Assembly: GCA_028289425.1 (NCBI GenBank)
Contig: JANQPL010000012.1
Coordinates: 124,001 to 188,000, forward strand
Direction of reading: 5' to 3'
Origin: Alphaproteobacteria bacterium
GTDB lineage: Bacteria > Pseudomonadota > Alphaproteobacteria > JANQMY01
Length of the DNA stretch: 64,000 bases
Part shown: one piece after another, positions 24,321-33,914 of the stretch
How the letters are laid out: the number at the start of each line of letters is the position of its first letter
Numbering within the stretch: position 1 is the stretch's first letter
The notes under the pieces: generated by a model
Database searches by the model: none
The model's input: the letters and a program-made list of their open reading frames with translations, nothing else
What the model was told of the DNA's origin: nothing
Translations under genes and position numbers: made by a program

Positions 24321-25301
24321 ATGAAGAGAGCCAAACTTGGCGGGTTAGACGTGAGCGCCATCGGACTGGGCTGCATGAGCATGTCCAGTGTGTATGGCAA
24401 GGCGGATGATACGGAATCGGAGGCCACGCTGCGCCGGGCGGTGGAGCTGGGCGTCACGTTTTTCGACACGGCCAACGGTTATGGCCGGGGCCACAATGAA
24501 AAGCTGATTGGACGCGTGCTCGCCGATCTGCGCGACCAAATTCAGATCTCCACCAAGTTCGGTTTCATCCATGAAGGGGGTACACCTTACGTGGATGGGC
24601 ATCCGGATCGCGTCGCGGACCGATGCGATGAATCCCTCGATCGTTTGGGGACAGACTATATCGACCTCTATTTCCTTCACCGGCCTGACCCTAACGTGCC
24701 CATCGAAGACACGGTGGGTGCCATGGCGCGTCTGGTGGAGCAGGGGAAGGTTCGCCATATCGGCATTTGTGAAGTCTCGGCCAAGTCATTGCGGAAAGCC
24801 CACGCGGTTCATCCGATTGCGGCGGTGCAATCGGAATACTCGCTGTGGACCCGCGATGTGGAAGCCCATGTGCTGCCCGCGTGTCAGGAACTTGGCGTGG
24901 GCCTCGTTCCGTTCAGCCCCATCGGACGGGCTATCCTCACCGGCACCGTCAAAAGTGGTGAGCAGATCAGTGACAAAGACATGCGGTCGACCATGCCACG
25001 GTTTCAGGGCGAGAATTTCGACACCAATCTGCAGATGGTTTCCCAATTGGAAGACATCGCCGCATCACTCTCCGTCAAACCCGGTCAAATTGCCTTGGCA
25101 TGGCTGTTGTCGAAAGGGAACAACATCGTGCCGATTCCCGGCACCAAGCGGCAGGCTTATCTGGAAGAAAACGCGGCCGCGGCGGATATCGAATTGCCGG
25201 GGGACGTGATCCAACGCCTGGATGCGATCTTCACGCCTGAGAAAGTGGCAGGTGGGCGCTATGGCTTTGCATGGATGGAATCAACGGACAAGGACGACTG
25301 A
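24321..25301 (+). CDS. Aldo/keto reductase
   Basis: A 326-residue (beta/alpha)8 NADPH oxidoreductase. The catalytic set is Asp in FFDTANGYG, the Tyr that follows, Lys in ISTKFGF and His in YFLHRPDPN. The NADPH loop has [15 protein letters not shown]. It is closest in pattern to the AKR11/13-like group with [19 protein letters not shown]. It is divergent from the TetR gene and overlaps the following thioesterase gene by 1 bp (TGATG). Confidence 0.92.
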   Translation: MKRAKLGGLDVSAIGLGCMSMSSVYGKADDTESEATLRRAVELGVTFFDTANGYGRGHNEKLIGRVLADLRDQIQISTKFGFIHEGGTPYVDGHPDRVADRCDESLDRLGTDYIDLYFLHRPDPNVPIEDTVGAMARLVEQGKVRHIGICEVSAKSLRKAHAVHPIAAVQSEYSLWTRDVEAHVLPACQELGVGLVPFSPIGRAILTGTVKSGEQISDKDMRSTMPRFQGENFDTNLQMVSQLEDIAASLSVKPGQIALAWLLSKGNNIVPIPGTKRQAYLEENAAAADIELPGDVIQRLDAIFTPEKVAGGRYGFAWMESTDKDD

Positions 25302-26077
25302 TGACGCGCGCGTTCTATGAACCGACGTCCACGGACGACCCCAACAGGTTCCGGCTGGACGCCACCAAAGATGTTTTGGTGGGGCCTCCGGAACGGCAAT
25401 TTGTCATGGGCGGTGTGGGGCTCGCATCGGCCATTCGCGCCATGGAATGGGCGGCGGACCGACCGCTCATCTGGGCCGCTGCCCAGTTTCTGTCCAGTGG
25501 GGCGCCGGGCGATTCACTGGACATCGATGTGGAACTACCGGTGGTGGGCGGCAAGGTCACGCAAGCCCGGTCCACCACGCGCGCCGGCGACAACACTATC
25601 CTGACAGTGACAGCATCTCTCGGGGGTCGCGGTGACCGCCCCGAGGCCCAGTTTGCTAAGATGCCTGAGGTGCCGGCGCCCGAATCCTGTGAGCCCAAAC
25701 GGGCCGACCATGCTTCCACGGACGACATGCAAAAGCGGTTCGATAAACGCACGGCCTATCAATCCGATGCACAGGGGATTGAGCGGTTGTGGTTCCGGCG
25801 CATCCATGGGGAGCCTGTGACGGCGGGCCTTCTTGCCATCATCGCAGACTTCCTTGCCGGTGGGCACAGCCTTGCCGCGGGGTCCGCAAGCTTGGACAAT
25901 ACGCTCCGTGTACACAATATCGTTCAATCGGAATGGATCTTGTTGGACACCCATTTCTCTGGTTTCGCGGGCGGTGTGTTTCACGGACACACCCATTTGT
26001 TTGCCCAGGACGGCACCTTGCTCGCCACCGCGGGACAAACCGGTATGATGCCCAAGCCTGAAAACCGATACATGTGA
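25301..26077 (+). CDS. Acyl-CoA thioesterase-like double hotdog protein
   Basis: A 258-residue protein with two hotdog halves, like TesB-type thioesterases. Half one has the LIWAAAQFLSSGAPGDSLDIDVEL strand-helix (residues 56-79), half two has ADFLAGGHSLAAGSASLDNTLRVHN and ILLDTHFSGFAGGVFHGHTHLF. The Asp of the TesB triad is likely in SLDNTLRV. It would hydrolyse an acyl-CoA. ATG 25301 overlaps the previous stop, and an SDR gene follows 12 bp later, so the three genes form one unit. Confidence 0.8.
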   Translation: MTRAFYEPTSTDDPNRFRLDATKDVLVGPPERQFVMGGVGLASAIRAMEWAADRPLIWAAAQFLSSGAPGDSLDIDVELPVVGGKVTQARSTTRAGDNTILTVTASLGGRGDRPEAQFAKMPEVPAPESCEPKRADHASTDDMQKRFDKRTAYQSDAQGIERLWFRRIHGEPVTAGLLAIIADFLAGGHSLAAGSASLDNTLRVHNIVQSEWILLDTHFSGFAGGVFHGHTHLFAQDGTLLATAGQTGMMPKPENRYM

Positions 26078-26089
26078 GGACCTTGATCA

Positions 26090-26998
26090 ATGCCACGCGG
26101 TTTCACTGAAAAAGATGTGCCCGATCAGTCGGGGAAAATTGCGTTTGTGACGGGTGCCAACACGGGGCTTGGATTTCATGCTTCACGCGTATTGGCGGGG
26201 AATGGCGCCCGCGTCTTGATGGGCTGCCGGTCGGAGGAAAAAGCTCAGGCTGCAATCGATAAGATAAAAGCAAAATCGAAAGACGCCGAAATCGAGTTTG
26301 TTCACCTCGATCTTGCGGATCTCGATTCCATCGAAGCGGCCGCCGGTGAAGTGGCACAAGAGCCGCAATTGGACATGCTCGTCAACAATGCGGGCATCAT
26401 GTTTCCGCCGCGCGAATTGACGAAAGACGGTTTTGAAAGCCAGTTTGGGGTCAACCATCTGGGGCCGTTTGCACTAACCGGGCTTCTGCTTGACAAAGTC
26501 CTCGACACGCCCGGAGCGCGGGTGGTGTCCACCAGCAGTATCGGCCACCGGCCTGGTGATATCTACTTCGACGACATCAATGCGGAGAAGAGCTACAATC
26601 CCCAATACCGGTACTTCCAAAGCAAACTCGCCAACTTGTTGTTCACTTACGAATTGGAACGGCGTTTGCGCAAGCTGGACACCGATGTCATTTCCGTCGC
26701 CTGTCATCCTGGGGCGGCCGACACGGAGCTGTCGCGGCATCTGCCGTTCTTCATGCGCGCCTTTATCCCGGTGATGGCGGTGTTCTTTAACTCCGCCGCC
26801 CAAGGCGCCTGGCCTACTTTGCTGGCGGCAACCGGAGAGGACGTTGAGGGCGGGGATTATTTCGGTCCGTCCGGGCTCGGAGAATTTGCCGGCACCGCCG
26901 TCAAAGTGGAATCGAATTCAAAAAGCCACGACGAAGATTTGGCGAACCGGCTTTGGGATTTATCGATTGACATGACCGGCGTCGATCCCGGTATCTAG
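26090..26998 (+). CDS. Short-chain dehydrogenase (retinol dehydrogenase-like)
   Basis: A 302-residue classical-type SDR: TGANTGLGFHASRVLAGNG cofactor loop, NNAGIM, a STSSIGH serine and YFQSK for the catalytic Tyr/Lys. The long C-terminus and GCRSEEKAQAAIDKIK match the oxidoreductase/retinol-dehydrogenase subgroup, often NADP-linked. It lies 12 bp after the thioesterase gene. Confidence 0.9.
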   Translation: MPRGFTEKDVPDQSGKIAFVTGANTGLGFHASRVLAGNGARVLMGCRSEEKAQAAIDKIKAKSKDAEIEFVHLDLADLDSIEAAAGEVAQEPQLDMLVNNAGIMFPPRELTKDGFESQFGVNHLGPFALTGLLLDKVLDTPGARVVSTSSIGHRPGDIYFDDINAEKSYNPQYRYFQSKLANLLFTYELERRLRKLDTDVISVACHPGAADTELSRHLPFFMRAFIPVMAVFFNSAAQGAWPTLLAATGEDVEGGDYFGPSGLGEFAGTAVKVESNSKSHDEDLANRLWDLSIDMTGVDPGI

Positions 26999-27052
26999 GT
27001 CGACGCGGGCGCGCGGCGCGCTCGATGAACATAGTGATCTAACGGAAGGGCA

Positions 27053-27943
27053 ATGACGATGTGTGTACTCGACGGGAAGGTGGTCTTGGTAACCGGTGGT
27101 GGCCGCGGGATCGGGCGAGATACGGCTCTGCTGGCCGCGAAAGAAGGCGCCAAAGTCGTCGTCAACGATTTGGGTGGCGGTGAAGCCGGCGGCGATGCAG
27201 GTGATGCCGGGCCCGCAGCGGAAGTGGCCAATGAAATCGCCGATGCGGGCGGGGACGCCGTCGCCAATTCAGATTCTGTAACCGATATAGCCGCGGTCAA
27301 TGGCATGGTCGAACAGGCGCTGGACACCTATGGCGGACTTCATGCGGTCATCAATCCGGCCGGTATTCTGCGCGACAAGATGTTCCACAAATTGGAAGAC
27401 GTGGACTGGGATGTGGTGGTCGATGTGCATCTGCGCGGATCGTACAATGTGTGTAAGGCAACCATCGAACATTTCCGCAATCAGGAAGAAGGGCAATATG
27501 TGCTCTTCACATCCACCTCCGGCCTTCTGGGCAATGTGGGGCAAACCAACTATGCCGCCGCAAAAATGGGCATTGTGGGCTTGAGCCGCGTGCTGGCCCA
27601 AGAAGGGGCGCGGCGGAATGTGCATTCGAATGTTGTTGCGCCAACGGCATGGACACGGCTGATCGCGACTATTCCCATCAAGGATGAAGAGCAAGCCAAA
27701 CGCCTGGAGAAAATCAAAACAGAACTCGCCCCGGCTTTTGTCGCGCAGTTGGCGGTGGCTCTGGCCGCGCCCACTTGTTCCGCGACCGGACAAATCTTCG
27801 GCGTGAGAGGGAAAGACATTCAACTTTACAGCCAGCCAAGACCGATCCAATCCATGTACAAGGAAGAGGGGTGGTCACCGACGACGGTGCTGGAAGAAGT
27901 GTTGCCGGCGATGGAAGCGCGCTTCCAGCCTCTCGACAAATAG
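27053..27943 (+). CDS. SDR, 3-hydroxyacyl-CoA dehydrogenase-like (HSD17B4-type domain)
   Basis: A 296-residue SDR with TGGGRGIGRDTALLAAKEGA, the insertion DLGGGEAGGDAGDAGPAAEVA and the catalytic YAAAK. The insertion is typical of the dehydrogenase domain of peroxisomal multifunctional enzyme type 2, which oxidises (R)-3-hydroxyacyl-CoA. There is no fused hydratase. GGAAGG precedes ATG 27053. The next SDR gene starts 18 bp downstream. A role in beta-oxidation-like catabolism is inferred. Confidence 0.88.
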   Translation: MTMCVLDGKVVLVTGGGRGIGRDTALLAAKEGAKVVVNDLGGGEAGGDAGDAGPAAEVANEIADAGGDAVANSDSVTDIAAVNGMVEQALDTYGGLHAVINPAGILRDKMFHKLEDVDWDVVVDVHLRGSYNVCKATIEHFRNQEEGQYVLFTSTSGLLGNVGQTNYAAAKMGIVGLSRVLAQEGARRNVHSNVVAPTAWTRLIATIPIKDEEQAKRLEKIKTELAPAFVAQLAVALAAPTCSATGQIFGVRGKDIQLYSQPRPIQSMYKEEGWSPTTVLEEVLPAMEARFQPLDK

Positions 27944-27961
27944 CATTTGGGAGATTTGCGG

Positions 27962-28714
27962 ATGAGTCTTGACGGGAAAGTTGCGGTTGTTACGGGCGCT
28001 GCCTCCGGCATCGGGCGGGCCAGCGCGATCCGCCTGGCGCAAGACGGGGCCGATGTGGCGGTGATGGATCTGAACGCGGACGGCTTGAATGAAACGGCCA
28101 AGCTGGTGGAAGAAACCGGGCGCAAAAGCATACCGATTGCCTTCGACTTGCTGGACCGCCAGGCGCTGGCTTCCGCGTTCGATAAAGTGAAGCAGGAACT
28201 CGGCTTCATCGAAATCCTGCACAACAATGCGGGCGGCAGTTTGCGGGAAGAGAACAAGCCGTTTCCCGCCGCGGATGCGGGGCAATGGGACTATTTCATC
28301 GCGCTCAACCTGACGGCGGCGGCCGACTGCACGCGCGCCGTCGTCGGCGACATGAAGGAACGCCGCACGGGCCGCATCATCAACACATCGTCGGAGCGCG
28401 CCTTTATCGGCGGGCCCGGCATGACCGATTACTCCGCCGCCAAGGCGGGGATTTTGGGGTTCACCAAATCTCTCGCACTGGAGCTCGCCCGTTATCAGAT
28501 CACGGTCAATGCGGTGTGCCCCGGCATTACGCGCACGCCGATCCTCGATCGCATGCCCGACGAATATTTAAAGAAATCGGTTGAGAGCGTACCGCTGAAG
28601 CGTATGGCGGAGCCGGAAGAAATCGCCCATGCGGTGTCGTTTTTCGCAAGCCCCGGCGCGGGCTATGTGACGGGTGAGCATTTGTTGGTCGCGGGCGGCC
28701 GCACCATTCATTAG
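27962..28714 (+). CDS. Short-chain dehydrogenase (FabG-like)
   Basis: A 250-residue classical SDR: TGAASGIGRASAIRLAQDGA, HNNAGG, the NTSSERAF serine and YSAAKAGILG. It closes with YVTGEHLLVAGGRTIH. Candidate 3-oxoacyl or secondary alcohol dehydrogenase. GGGAGA lies before ATG 27962; the lipoprotein gene follows 9 bp after the stop, so the run 24.3-29.1 kb may be one operon. Confidence 0.9.
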   Translation: MSLDGKVAVVTGAASGIGRASAIRLAQDGADVAVMDLNADGLNETAKLVEETGRKSIPIAFDLLDRQALASAFDKVKQELGFIEILHNNAGGSLREENKPFPAADAGQWDYFIALNLTAAADCTRAVVGDMKERRTGRIINTSSERAFIGGPGMTDYSAAKAGILGFTKSLALELARYQITVNAVCPGITRTPILDRMPDEYLKKSVESVPLKRMAEPEEIAHAVSFFASPGAGYVTGEHLLVAGGRTIH

Positions 28715-28723
28715 GAGCAGGAA

Positions 28724-29122
28724 ATGAAACGTATACGAACAGCCCTGGCGGCAGCCTTTGTGGCAATGGTCCTGGCAGGTTGCGTCAATCCGGCGGACGA
28801 CATGTCAGAGATCCGGGAAAATCCGCAAGGGGAACTGGCGCTCAAAACCTTGATCCTCACATTGCCCGATGGAGAAGCGATTCCGGTGACCTTCGTGCGC
28901 GAAGACAATTTTGTCTTTGTCGGTGCGGATGGCCGCTGGTGGCGTCAACTGCGCGGTGACGGTGTGGCGGTCAAAGTGTTCATCCAGGGCGAGGAGCTGT
29001 CGGGCGTCGGCCGGGCCGTCGAAGACGACAAAGACCGCGCCCGCTATATTCTCGAGAAAGTGCGTCCGGGCTTTGCCTGGCTCACCCCCAGCGTACCCAT
29101 CGAGATTAAGCTCGGCGAATAG
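28724..29122 (+). CDS. Small lipoprotein of unknown function
   Basis: A 132-residue lipoprotein with signal MKRIRTALAAAFVAMVLAGC (Cys20 in the LAGC lipobox). The mature part is a beta-rich domain with LALKTLILTLPDGEAIPVTF and VGADGRWWRQLRGDGVAVKVF. AGGAGCAGG precedes the ATG. It is the last gene of the SDR run. No family recognised. Confidence 0.75.
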   Translation: MKRIRTALAAAFVAMVLAGCVNPADDMSEIRENPQGELALKTLILTLPDGEAIPVTFVREDNFVFVGADGRWWRQLRGDGVAVKVFIQGEELSGVGRAVEDDKDRARYILEKVRPGFAWLTPSVPIEIKLGE

Positions 29123-29216
29123 AGCCCTAGCCCCTCTTTGAAAGGACAGTTTACGGACGGACCGCGGCCCGTTTACCATCGGCCTTTGACAGTCAACCGG
29201 CAAAGGCAAAGGGCAT

Positions 29217-30407
29217 ATGGCCGAACGCGAGTTCATTCCCGAATCGATCGATGAGGTCACGCCCGCTTGGCTTACGGGCGTGCTGCAAGATAAGCCCGAC
29301 TTTGCCGGCACTGAAATTGTGGAGGTAAGCCAGCAGCAACTGGGGGAAGGTGAGGGGTTTTTGGGCGATATCTTCCGCCTAAACCTTACCTATAGGGATC
29401 CCGGCTCGGCGCCAGCAAGCCTGGTCGTCAAAATTCCCAAAAAGGAAAACCGGCCTGTGGGCGAACTGCTGGGCGCCTATGAGCGGGAAAGCATGTTTTT
29501 TGAGACGCTGGGTGCCGATGTGCCCATCCGCATTCCCCAATGCTATTTCGGGGCCTTCGACCGGGACCGGGGGTCGGAAAAACAGCAAGAGATTTTGGCA
29601 TTTGCCGACAAGCTGCCCACATTCCTCACGAAGTCGGTGGGCACGGTGGGAATGTGGATCGCGTCACGCAAGCGGCGCCGTTACATCTTGGTGATCGAGG
29701 ACATTGCGCAAGCGCGCAGCGGCGATCAGGTGTCGGGCGCATCGGCGGAGGCGTGCCGGACCATCCTTCAAACGGTGGCACGCACCCATGCCGCCTATTG
29801 GCAAAGCCAAAACTTGGGCGGGCATTTTTGGCTTCTGCCCCAGAACATCGATGCGCGCATGCGCTATCAGACCTTTCTCAAATCGCGGCCTGCGTTTCGC
29901 GCATTGTTTCCGGAGATCCTCGGCGCGGGGCTGGAACGCTATGTGGATTGGCTCGACCCGAACGGGGCCAATTTGATGACCCTGTTGACCGAAACGGCGC
30001 CCGAAACCCTGATTCATTGCGATTTGCGGCTCGACAATATTCTGTTCGACGAAGCCCGCGCCAATGATGTGGTGCTGTTGGATTGGCAATTGGTGCGCCG
30101 GGGTGTGGCGGCCTATGACGTGGCGTATTTCCTGTCCGGTGCGTTGCGCGCCGCGGAAAAGGGCAGTGTGGTTGATGATCTGTTAGCGGATTATCATCGG
30201 GCGCTATGCGACGCGGGCATCACCGACTATCCCTTGGCGGATTTTCGCCGGGACTATCACCGGGCGTTGCTGCTGGTGCTGCAGACCCTCACCTCCATCG
30301 ACCAGATGGAGATGGGGGACGATCGCGGGATTGAGCTGATGATCAGCTGGATGCGCCGGCTGCTCGCCCGGCTGAGGGATGTGAATCTCGAGACGGTGTT
30401 GGACTGA
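29217..30407 (+). CDS. Kinase-like phosphotransferase (ecdysteroid kinase/APH fold)
   Basis: A 396-residue protein of the protein-kinase-like APH/EcKinase group. It has the beta-strand Lys region SLVVKIPKK, the VIEDIAQARSGDQVSG hinge, the catalytic loop HCDLRLDNILFDE (Asp and Asn) and the metal Asp in LLDWQLVRRG. It would phosphorylate a small hydroxyl compound. Such genes often sit with acyl-CoA catabolism genes in Proteobacteria, as here. Confidence 0.88.
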   Translation: MAEREFIPESIDEVTPAWLTGVLQDKPDFAGTEIVEVSQQQLGEGEGFLGDIFRLNLTYRDPGSAPASLVVKIPKKENRPVGELLGAYERESMFFETLGADVPIRIPQCYFGAFDRDRGSEKQQEILAFADKLPTFLTKSVGTVGMWIASRKRRRYILVIEDIAQARSGDQVSGASAEACRTILQTVARTHAAYWQSQNLGGHFWLLPQNIDARMRYQTFLKSRPAFRALFPEILGAGLERYVDWLDPNGANLMTLLTETAPETLIHCDLRLDNILFDEARANDVVLLDWQLVRRGVAAYDVAYFLSGALRAAEKGSVVDDLLADYHRALCDAGITDYPLADFRRDYHRALLLVLQTLTSIDQMEMGDDRGIELMISWMRRLLARLRDVNLETVLD

Positions 30408-30425
30408 CTGCGCAGAAACCAGACG

Positions 30426-31127
30426 CTAAGAAGCCGACCGATTGGATAGCTGGGTAACGTTCGAACTGCTTTCTTGTGCATCGATCCCCAGCAGCAGTTT
30501 GAAGGCGGCCACAAGTTTCTTGTGATCGCTCTTCGACGGTGAAGTGAGCGTTCGCGAGGCAATGCCGCCCATGATCAGTGAGGTCAGCAAATCGCCCGTC
30601 ATTTTGACGTCCGTCGTTTTCGGTAATCCGCCGGTGGCCACCGCATGGGTCACGATGTCGTGGAATACCAGATCCAGTTCGCGCTGCTTTTGCCGCACGC
30701 CGGCAAACCTTTCCGGATCGCGCGCGGCTTCCACTTCAAACACGCTGCCGAAGCGCTGCAGCACCGCGTCTTCCCGGTAGAGTTCCTCGCAAGCGGTCAG
30801 CACCTGGGCGAGCTTCGTGTGCCATGTCCCCGGCACCGCCGCTGCCTGGGCAATGGCCTCTTTGATTTCTTCGAAAATGTTGATCGCGGTTTCGATGAAG
30901 AGATCGTCTTTCGAGCCAAAATGATTGTAGATGGCCGGCGCGGAAATACCGGCGGCCCCCGCGATCTCCGCCAGTGAGACGCCGCGATAGCCCTCGCGGG
31001 CGAACAGGGTTGCGGCCACTTCCATGAGTCTTTCGCGGGTTTCCTCGCCGGAAATGCCTTCCGGGCGGCCCAGGCTTTTGCCGGTCAGTCGGGCCTTCGG
31101 GCGCTGTTTTGAGCCATTCTTGGCCAT
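30426..31127 (-). CDS. TetR/AcrR family regulator
   Basis: A 233-residue repressor with a basic N-terminus (MAKNGSKQRPKARLTGKSLG) and HTH at about residues 30-78 (LMEVAATLFAREGYRGVSL, then APAIYNHFGSKDDLF). I chose ATG 31127, which has a weak AGGTAAC site. It is divergent from the Rieske oxygenase gene and probably controls it through the AT-rich dyad around 31178-31195, which overlaps the oxygenase promoter. Confidence 0.88.
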   Translation of the reverse strand: MAKNGSKQRPKARLTGKSLGRPEGISGEETRERLMEVAATLFAREGYRGVSLAEIAGAAGISAPAIYNHFGSKDDLFIETAINIFEEIKEAIAQAAAVPGTWHTKLAQVLTACEELYREDAVLQRFGSVFEVEAARDPERFAGVRQKQRELDLVFHDIVTHAVATGGLPKTTDVKMTGDLLTSLIMGGIASRTLTSPSKSDHKKLVAAFKLLLGIDAQESSSNVTQLSNRSAS

Positions 31128-31163
31128 TGATGGGTTACCTATTCGGCGTCGGGCTTTGGCCGC

Positions 31164-31194
31164 TTGACAAATATAAATGAACAATCGTTAATAT
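31164..31194 (+). promoter_or_regulatory. Probable sigma-70-type promoter of the Rieske gene with overlapping dyad
   Basis: TTGACA at 31164-31169 and TTAATA at 31188-31193 are 18 bp apart, upstream of the oxygenase start at 31261. The imperfect dyad ATGAACAATCGTTAAT overlaps the -10 side, as expected for TetR repression. Confidence 0.5.
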
Positions 31195-31260
31195 AGTGAC
31201 GTTCGAGCACCTAGGCAAGCACCGGTTCCGAAAACGGGACGCGCAAAGAGGAAACGCATT

Positions 31261-32481
31261 ATGGGCAAGCACGAATTGCTGGAAATGACCCGTTCTCTGA
31301 TCGACCACTCAAAAGCCGGCACCATGGCCCAGGCGGAGACGGTCATGGCCATTCCCGCCACCGACTACACGGACGAAAAGCTGTTCGATACCGAGAAGAA
31401 AGAGATCTTCCGGCGCCTGCCGCTAATGGTGGCGCCGTCCTGCGAGCTGCCTGAACCTGGTGACTACAAGGCCATGGACATTGTGGGCGTTCCCCTGTTG
31501 ATCACGCGGCAAAAGGATGGCGCGGTCCGCGCCTTTCTCAACATGTGCACGCACCGGGGCAATCCGCTGGTGCAGGGCACCGGCAATGCGCCGCGCTTTA
31601 CCTGCAACTATCATGGCTGGACGTTTAAGAACGACGGTGCGCTGATGGGCGTGGCGTCGCCAAAAGATTTTGGCGACATCGACCGCGCTGCCTTTTGCTT
31701 GAAAGAATTTCCGTCGCTTGAAAAGGCCGGGCTTATTTGGGTCACCCTCGATCCCAAATCGCCCCTCAGTATAGAGACGTTTTTGTGCGGCTATGACGAT
31801 CTTTTGTCGCACTTCCATTTTGAGAACTGGCATTTGTTCGAAAGCCGCGTGCTGTCGGGGCCCAATTGGAAGACGGCCTATGACGGCTATCTCGACTTCT
31901 ACCATCTGCCGGTCTTACACGGGAATTCGTTCGGCACGGATTTCTACAACCGTGCGAACTATTTTGCCTGGGGGCCCCATCAGCGCGTGGCCACCCCCAG
32001 TTCGAAAATCCGCGGGCCCGAAGATGAGGAGCCCGTCGACCTCGCCACAATGGATGAATCGGAGTGGCCGGAAGACGCCATCATGACGGGCGTGTGGACC
32101 ATCTTCCCGCACATCTCCATCGCCAGTTTCTATGGCGGCGGCGTGCGCGGCGCGATGATCTCACAGCTTTTCCCGGGCGAGAGCGTGGGTGACAGTTTCA
32201 CCACCCAATTTTATGTGATGGAGAAGAAGCCCAACGATCCGGAAGTGATCCAAGGCGCCCACGAACAGTTCGAATTCCTCAAACATGTGGTGCGCGACGA
32301 AGACTACGCCACCGGCAAGCGGCAACACGAAGCGTTGCAATCCGGTCTCATGGACCAGGTCTGGTTCGGCCGCAATGAAGGCGGCGGCCAGGTGTTCCAT
32401 GGCTGGGTCAAGAAACTGCTGAACACGCCCGACGACGGCCTCGAAGCCCTGTTCGGCGCGGAGCGGACGGCCACGAGTTAG
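31261..32481 (+). CDS. Rieske non-heme iron ring-hydroxylating oxygenase, large subunit
   Basis: A 406-residue oxygenase. The Rieske [2Fe-2S] site is CTHRGN at about residues 97-102 and CNYHGW about 20 residues later. The mononuclear iron site has His-x4-His in FYHLPVLHGNSFG, with a later Asp expected. It would hydroxylate or demethylate an aromatic or related compound using electrons from a ferredoxin system. No small subunit or reductase is adjacent, so it resembles the single-component-type oxygenases. A TetR gene lies divergently upstream. Confidence 0.92.
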   Translation: MGKHELLEMTRSLIDHSKAGTMAQAETVMAIPATDYTDEKLFDTEKKEIFRRLPLMVAPSCELPEPGDYKAMDIVGVPLLITRQKDGAVRAFLNMCTHRGNPLVQGTGNAPRFTCNYHGWTFKNDGALMGVASPKDFGDIDRAAFCLKEFPSLEKAGLIWVTLDPKSPLSIETFLCGYDDLLSHFHFENWHLFESRVLSGPNWKTAYDGYLDFYHLPVLHGNSFGTDFYNRANYFAWGPHQRVATPSSKIRGPEDEEPVDLATMDESEWPEDAIMTGVWTIFPHISIASFYGGGVRGAMISQLFPGESVGDSFTTQFYVMEKKPNDPEVIQGAHEQFEFLKHVVRDEDYATGKRQHEALQSGLMDQVWFGRNEGGGQVFHGWVKKLLNTPDDGLEALFGAERTATS

Positions 32482-32560
32482 TCTGCATACGGGAGGTCTT
32501 TAATCTTCTCTCGAACGGCGTTATGCCTGTGTGAAACGGGCATTGCGAGACGGAGAGAAG

Positions 32561-33301
32561 ATGAAGGGCTACGGGCCGGCCACATTTGGGAAATTGAACG
32601 CGGACGATTACGACGCGCTTCATGATCCCGGCACCACTGATGAAGCCGTGGCGCTGTTGGCAGATCTTGCCAAGGGTGGTTCGGTCTTAGAACTGGCGAT
32701 CGGCACGGGCCGGGTGGCGCTGCCGCTGGCAGCGCGCGGGCTTGCTGTTCAAGGGCTCGATGCCTCACCCGATATGGTGGCCAAGCTGCGTGAAAAACCG
32801 GGCGGTGCGGACATTCCCGTTGTCATCGGCGACATGGCCAATATGACTGTGGACGGCAAATTCGACCTGATCTTTCTGATCTTCAACACGCTCTTCAATC
32901 TCACCTCACAAGAAGCGCAGGTGCGGTGTTTCAAGAATGCGGCGGCGCATTTGACCGATGACGGGATCTTTGTAGTTGAGATGTTTGTCCCGGACGTGAC
33001 CCAATTCCATAACCATCAAAATGTGCGCACGGCGCGCCTGTCGGAAACGGGTGTTACTTTGGAAGCCTCGTTGCACGATCCGGTGACCCAACGGATCGAC
33101 TTCCAATATATACGCATGACCGACAAGGGTACGAAGATTGTGCCCTTGCCCATGCGCTATGCCTGGCCCCAGGAAATCGACCTGATGGCTCAGCTAGCAG
33201 GGCTGGACCTCAAAAACCGTTGGGGCGGCTGGCAGCGGGAGCGGTTCAATGCGGACAGCAAAATGCATGTCTCCGTTTACGGACACAGATCCACACCCTG
33301 A
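32561..33301 (+). CDS. Class I SAM-dependent methyltransferase
   Basis: A 246-residue methyltransferase. The SAM loop is VLELAIGTGRVALPLAARG (residues 42-60), followed by GLDASPDMVAKL and a post-II DLIFLIFNTLFNLT. ATG 32561 has GGAGAG just upstream; the in-frame GTG at 32531 lacks one. It follows the Rieske gene by about 80 bp on the same strand. The acceptor substrate is not identifiable. Confidence 0.88.
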   Translation: MKGYGPATFGKLNADDYDALHDPGTTDEAVALLADLAKGGSVLELAIGTGRVALPLAARGLAVQGLDASPDMVAKLREKPGGADIPVVIGDMANMTVDGKFDLIFLIFNTLFNLTSQEAQVRCFKNAAAHLTDDGIFVVEMFVPDVTQFHNHQNVRTARLSETGVTLEASLHDPVTQRIDFQYIRMTDKGTKIVPLPMRYAWPQEIDLMAQLAGLDLKNRWGGWQRERFNADSKMHVSVYGHRSTP

Positions 33302-33312
33302 CCGTCATCGCG

Positions 33313-33341
33313 GGATCAATAGGGTCTGACCCTTTTGATCC
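33313..33341. repeat. Inverted repeat after the methyltransferase gene
   Basis: The 13-nt arms GGATCAATAGGGT and ACCCTTTTGATCC match at 12 of 13 positions around a 3-nt loop (CTG). It begins 11 bp after the stop. It may act as a terminator-like hairpin; the AGGGTCTGACCCT core also resembles REP-type repeats. Confidence 0.5.
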
Positions 33342-33378
33342 TTTCATTTGTCCGTTTACGGGCGCGTCCGCAAAAAAG

Positions 33379-33418
33379 TGTAGCACTCGCTTAATTTCTA
33401 CTTGTAGCAGTCGCTACA
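33379..33418. promoter_or_regulatory. Operator-like TGTAGC dyads before the DUF5367-like gene
   Basis: TGTAGC-AGTC-GCTACA (33403-33418) is a perfect dyad. A second half site TGTAGC-ACTC-GC lies 24 bp upstream (33379-33390). They sit 44 bp before the start at 33462, and the TetR gene at 33.9-34.4 kb is the nearest candidate regulator. Confidence 0.5.
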
Positions 33419-33461
33419 TTTTTGTATATGTTGCGTCGTCACCTTTGAGGGAGCACGACTC

Positions 33462-33890
33462 ATGACGACCACCACACCCAGCCCCGCAGCCCCAAACACC
33501 AGCGTTTATCAGCCCGGCAAGCTCATTCCCTTGCTTGCTTACGGCGCAATCGGGTGGTTTCTAGCAGCTCTTTTGTGCCGCACGCTGGGCCCCATGGGGG
33601 TCTATGAAGGTTCGGCCCAAATCATTCTCTATGCGGCCATCATTCCCGGCACCATCCCGGTGGTGTGGCTGATGAAACCGCTGCTGGGGGTGCGGCGGTC
33701 CGAAATGTTCGCCGCCGCCGCCATCGTGGACATGGCAGCTCTTGTGCTGGACGGCATTGCCGTTGCTTGGTTCCCGAGCCTCTATGGCACCGATCCCCAA
33801 ATGGTGGCGAATTCCGCGGCCGCTGTTTTGTATGGGGCAGGAGTGCTGTTGGCGATCGGCTTTGTGATGAACGGTCCGGATAAGGATTAA
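33462..33890 (+). CDS. Small four-helix membrane protein (DUF5367-like)
   Basis: A 142-residue inner-membrane protein with four hydrophobic segments (about residues 22-42, 52-72, 83-103 and 118-136). The pattern resembles DUF5367; I am not certain. It is convergent with a TetR gene 24 bp away. The TGTAGC dyads upstream suggest tight control, as for an efflux or stress membrane protein. Function unknown. Confidence 0.6.
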   Translation: MTTTTPSPAAPNTSVYQPGKLIPLLAYGAIGWFLAALLCRTLGPMGVYEGSAQIILYAAIIPGTIPVVWLMKPLLGVRRSEMFAAAAIVDMAALVLDGIAVAWFPSLYGTDPQMVANSAAAVLYGAGVLLAIGFVMNGPDKD

Positions 33891-33914
33891 ATCGTCACGG
33901 CGCCTCGCCCGGCT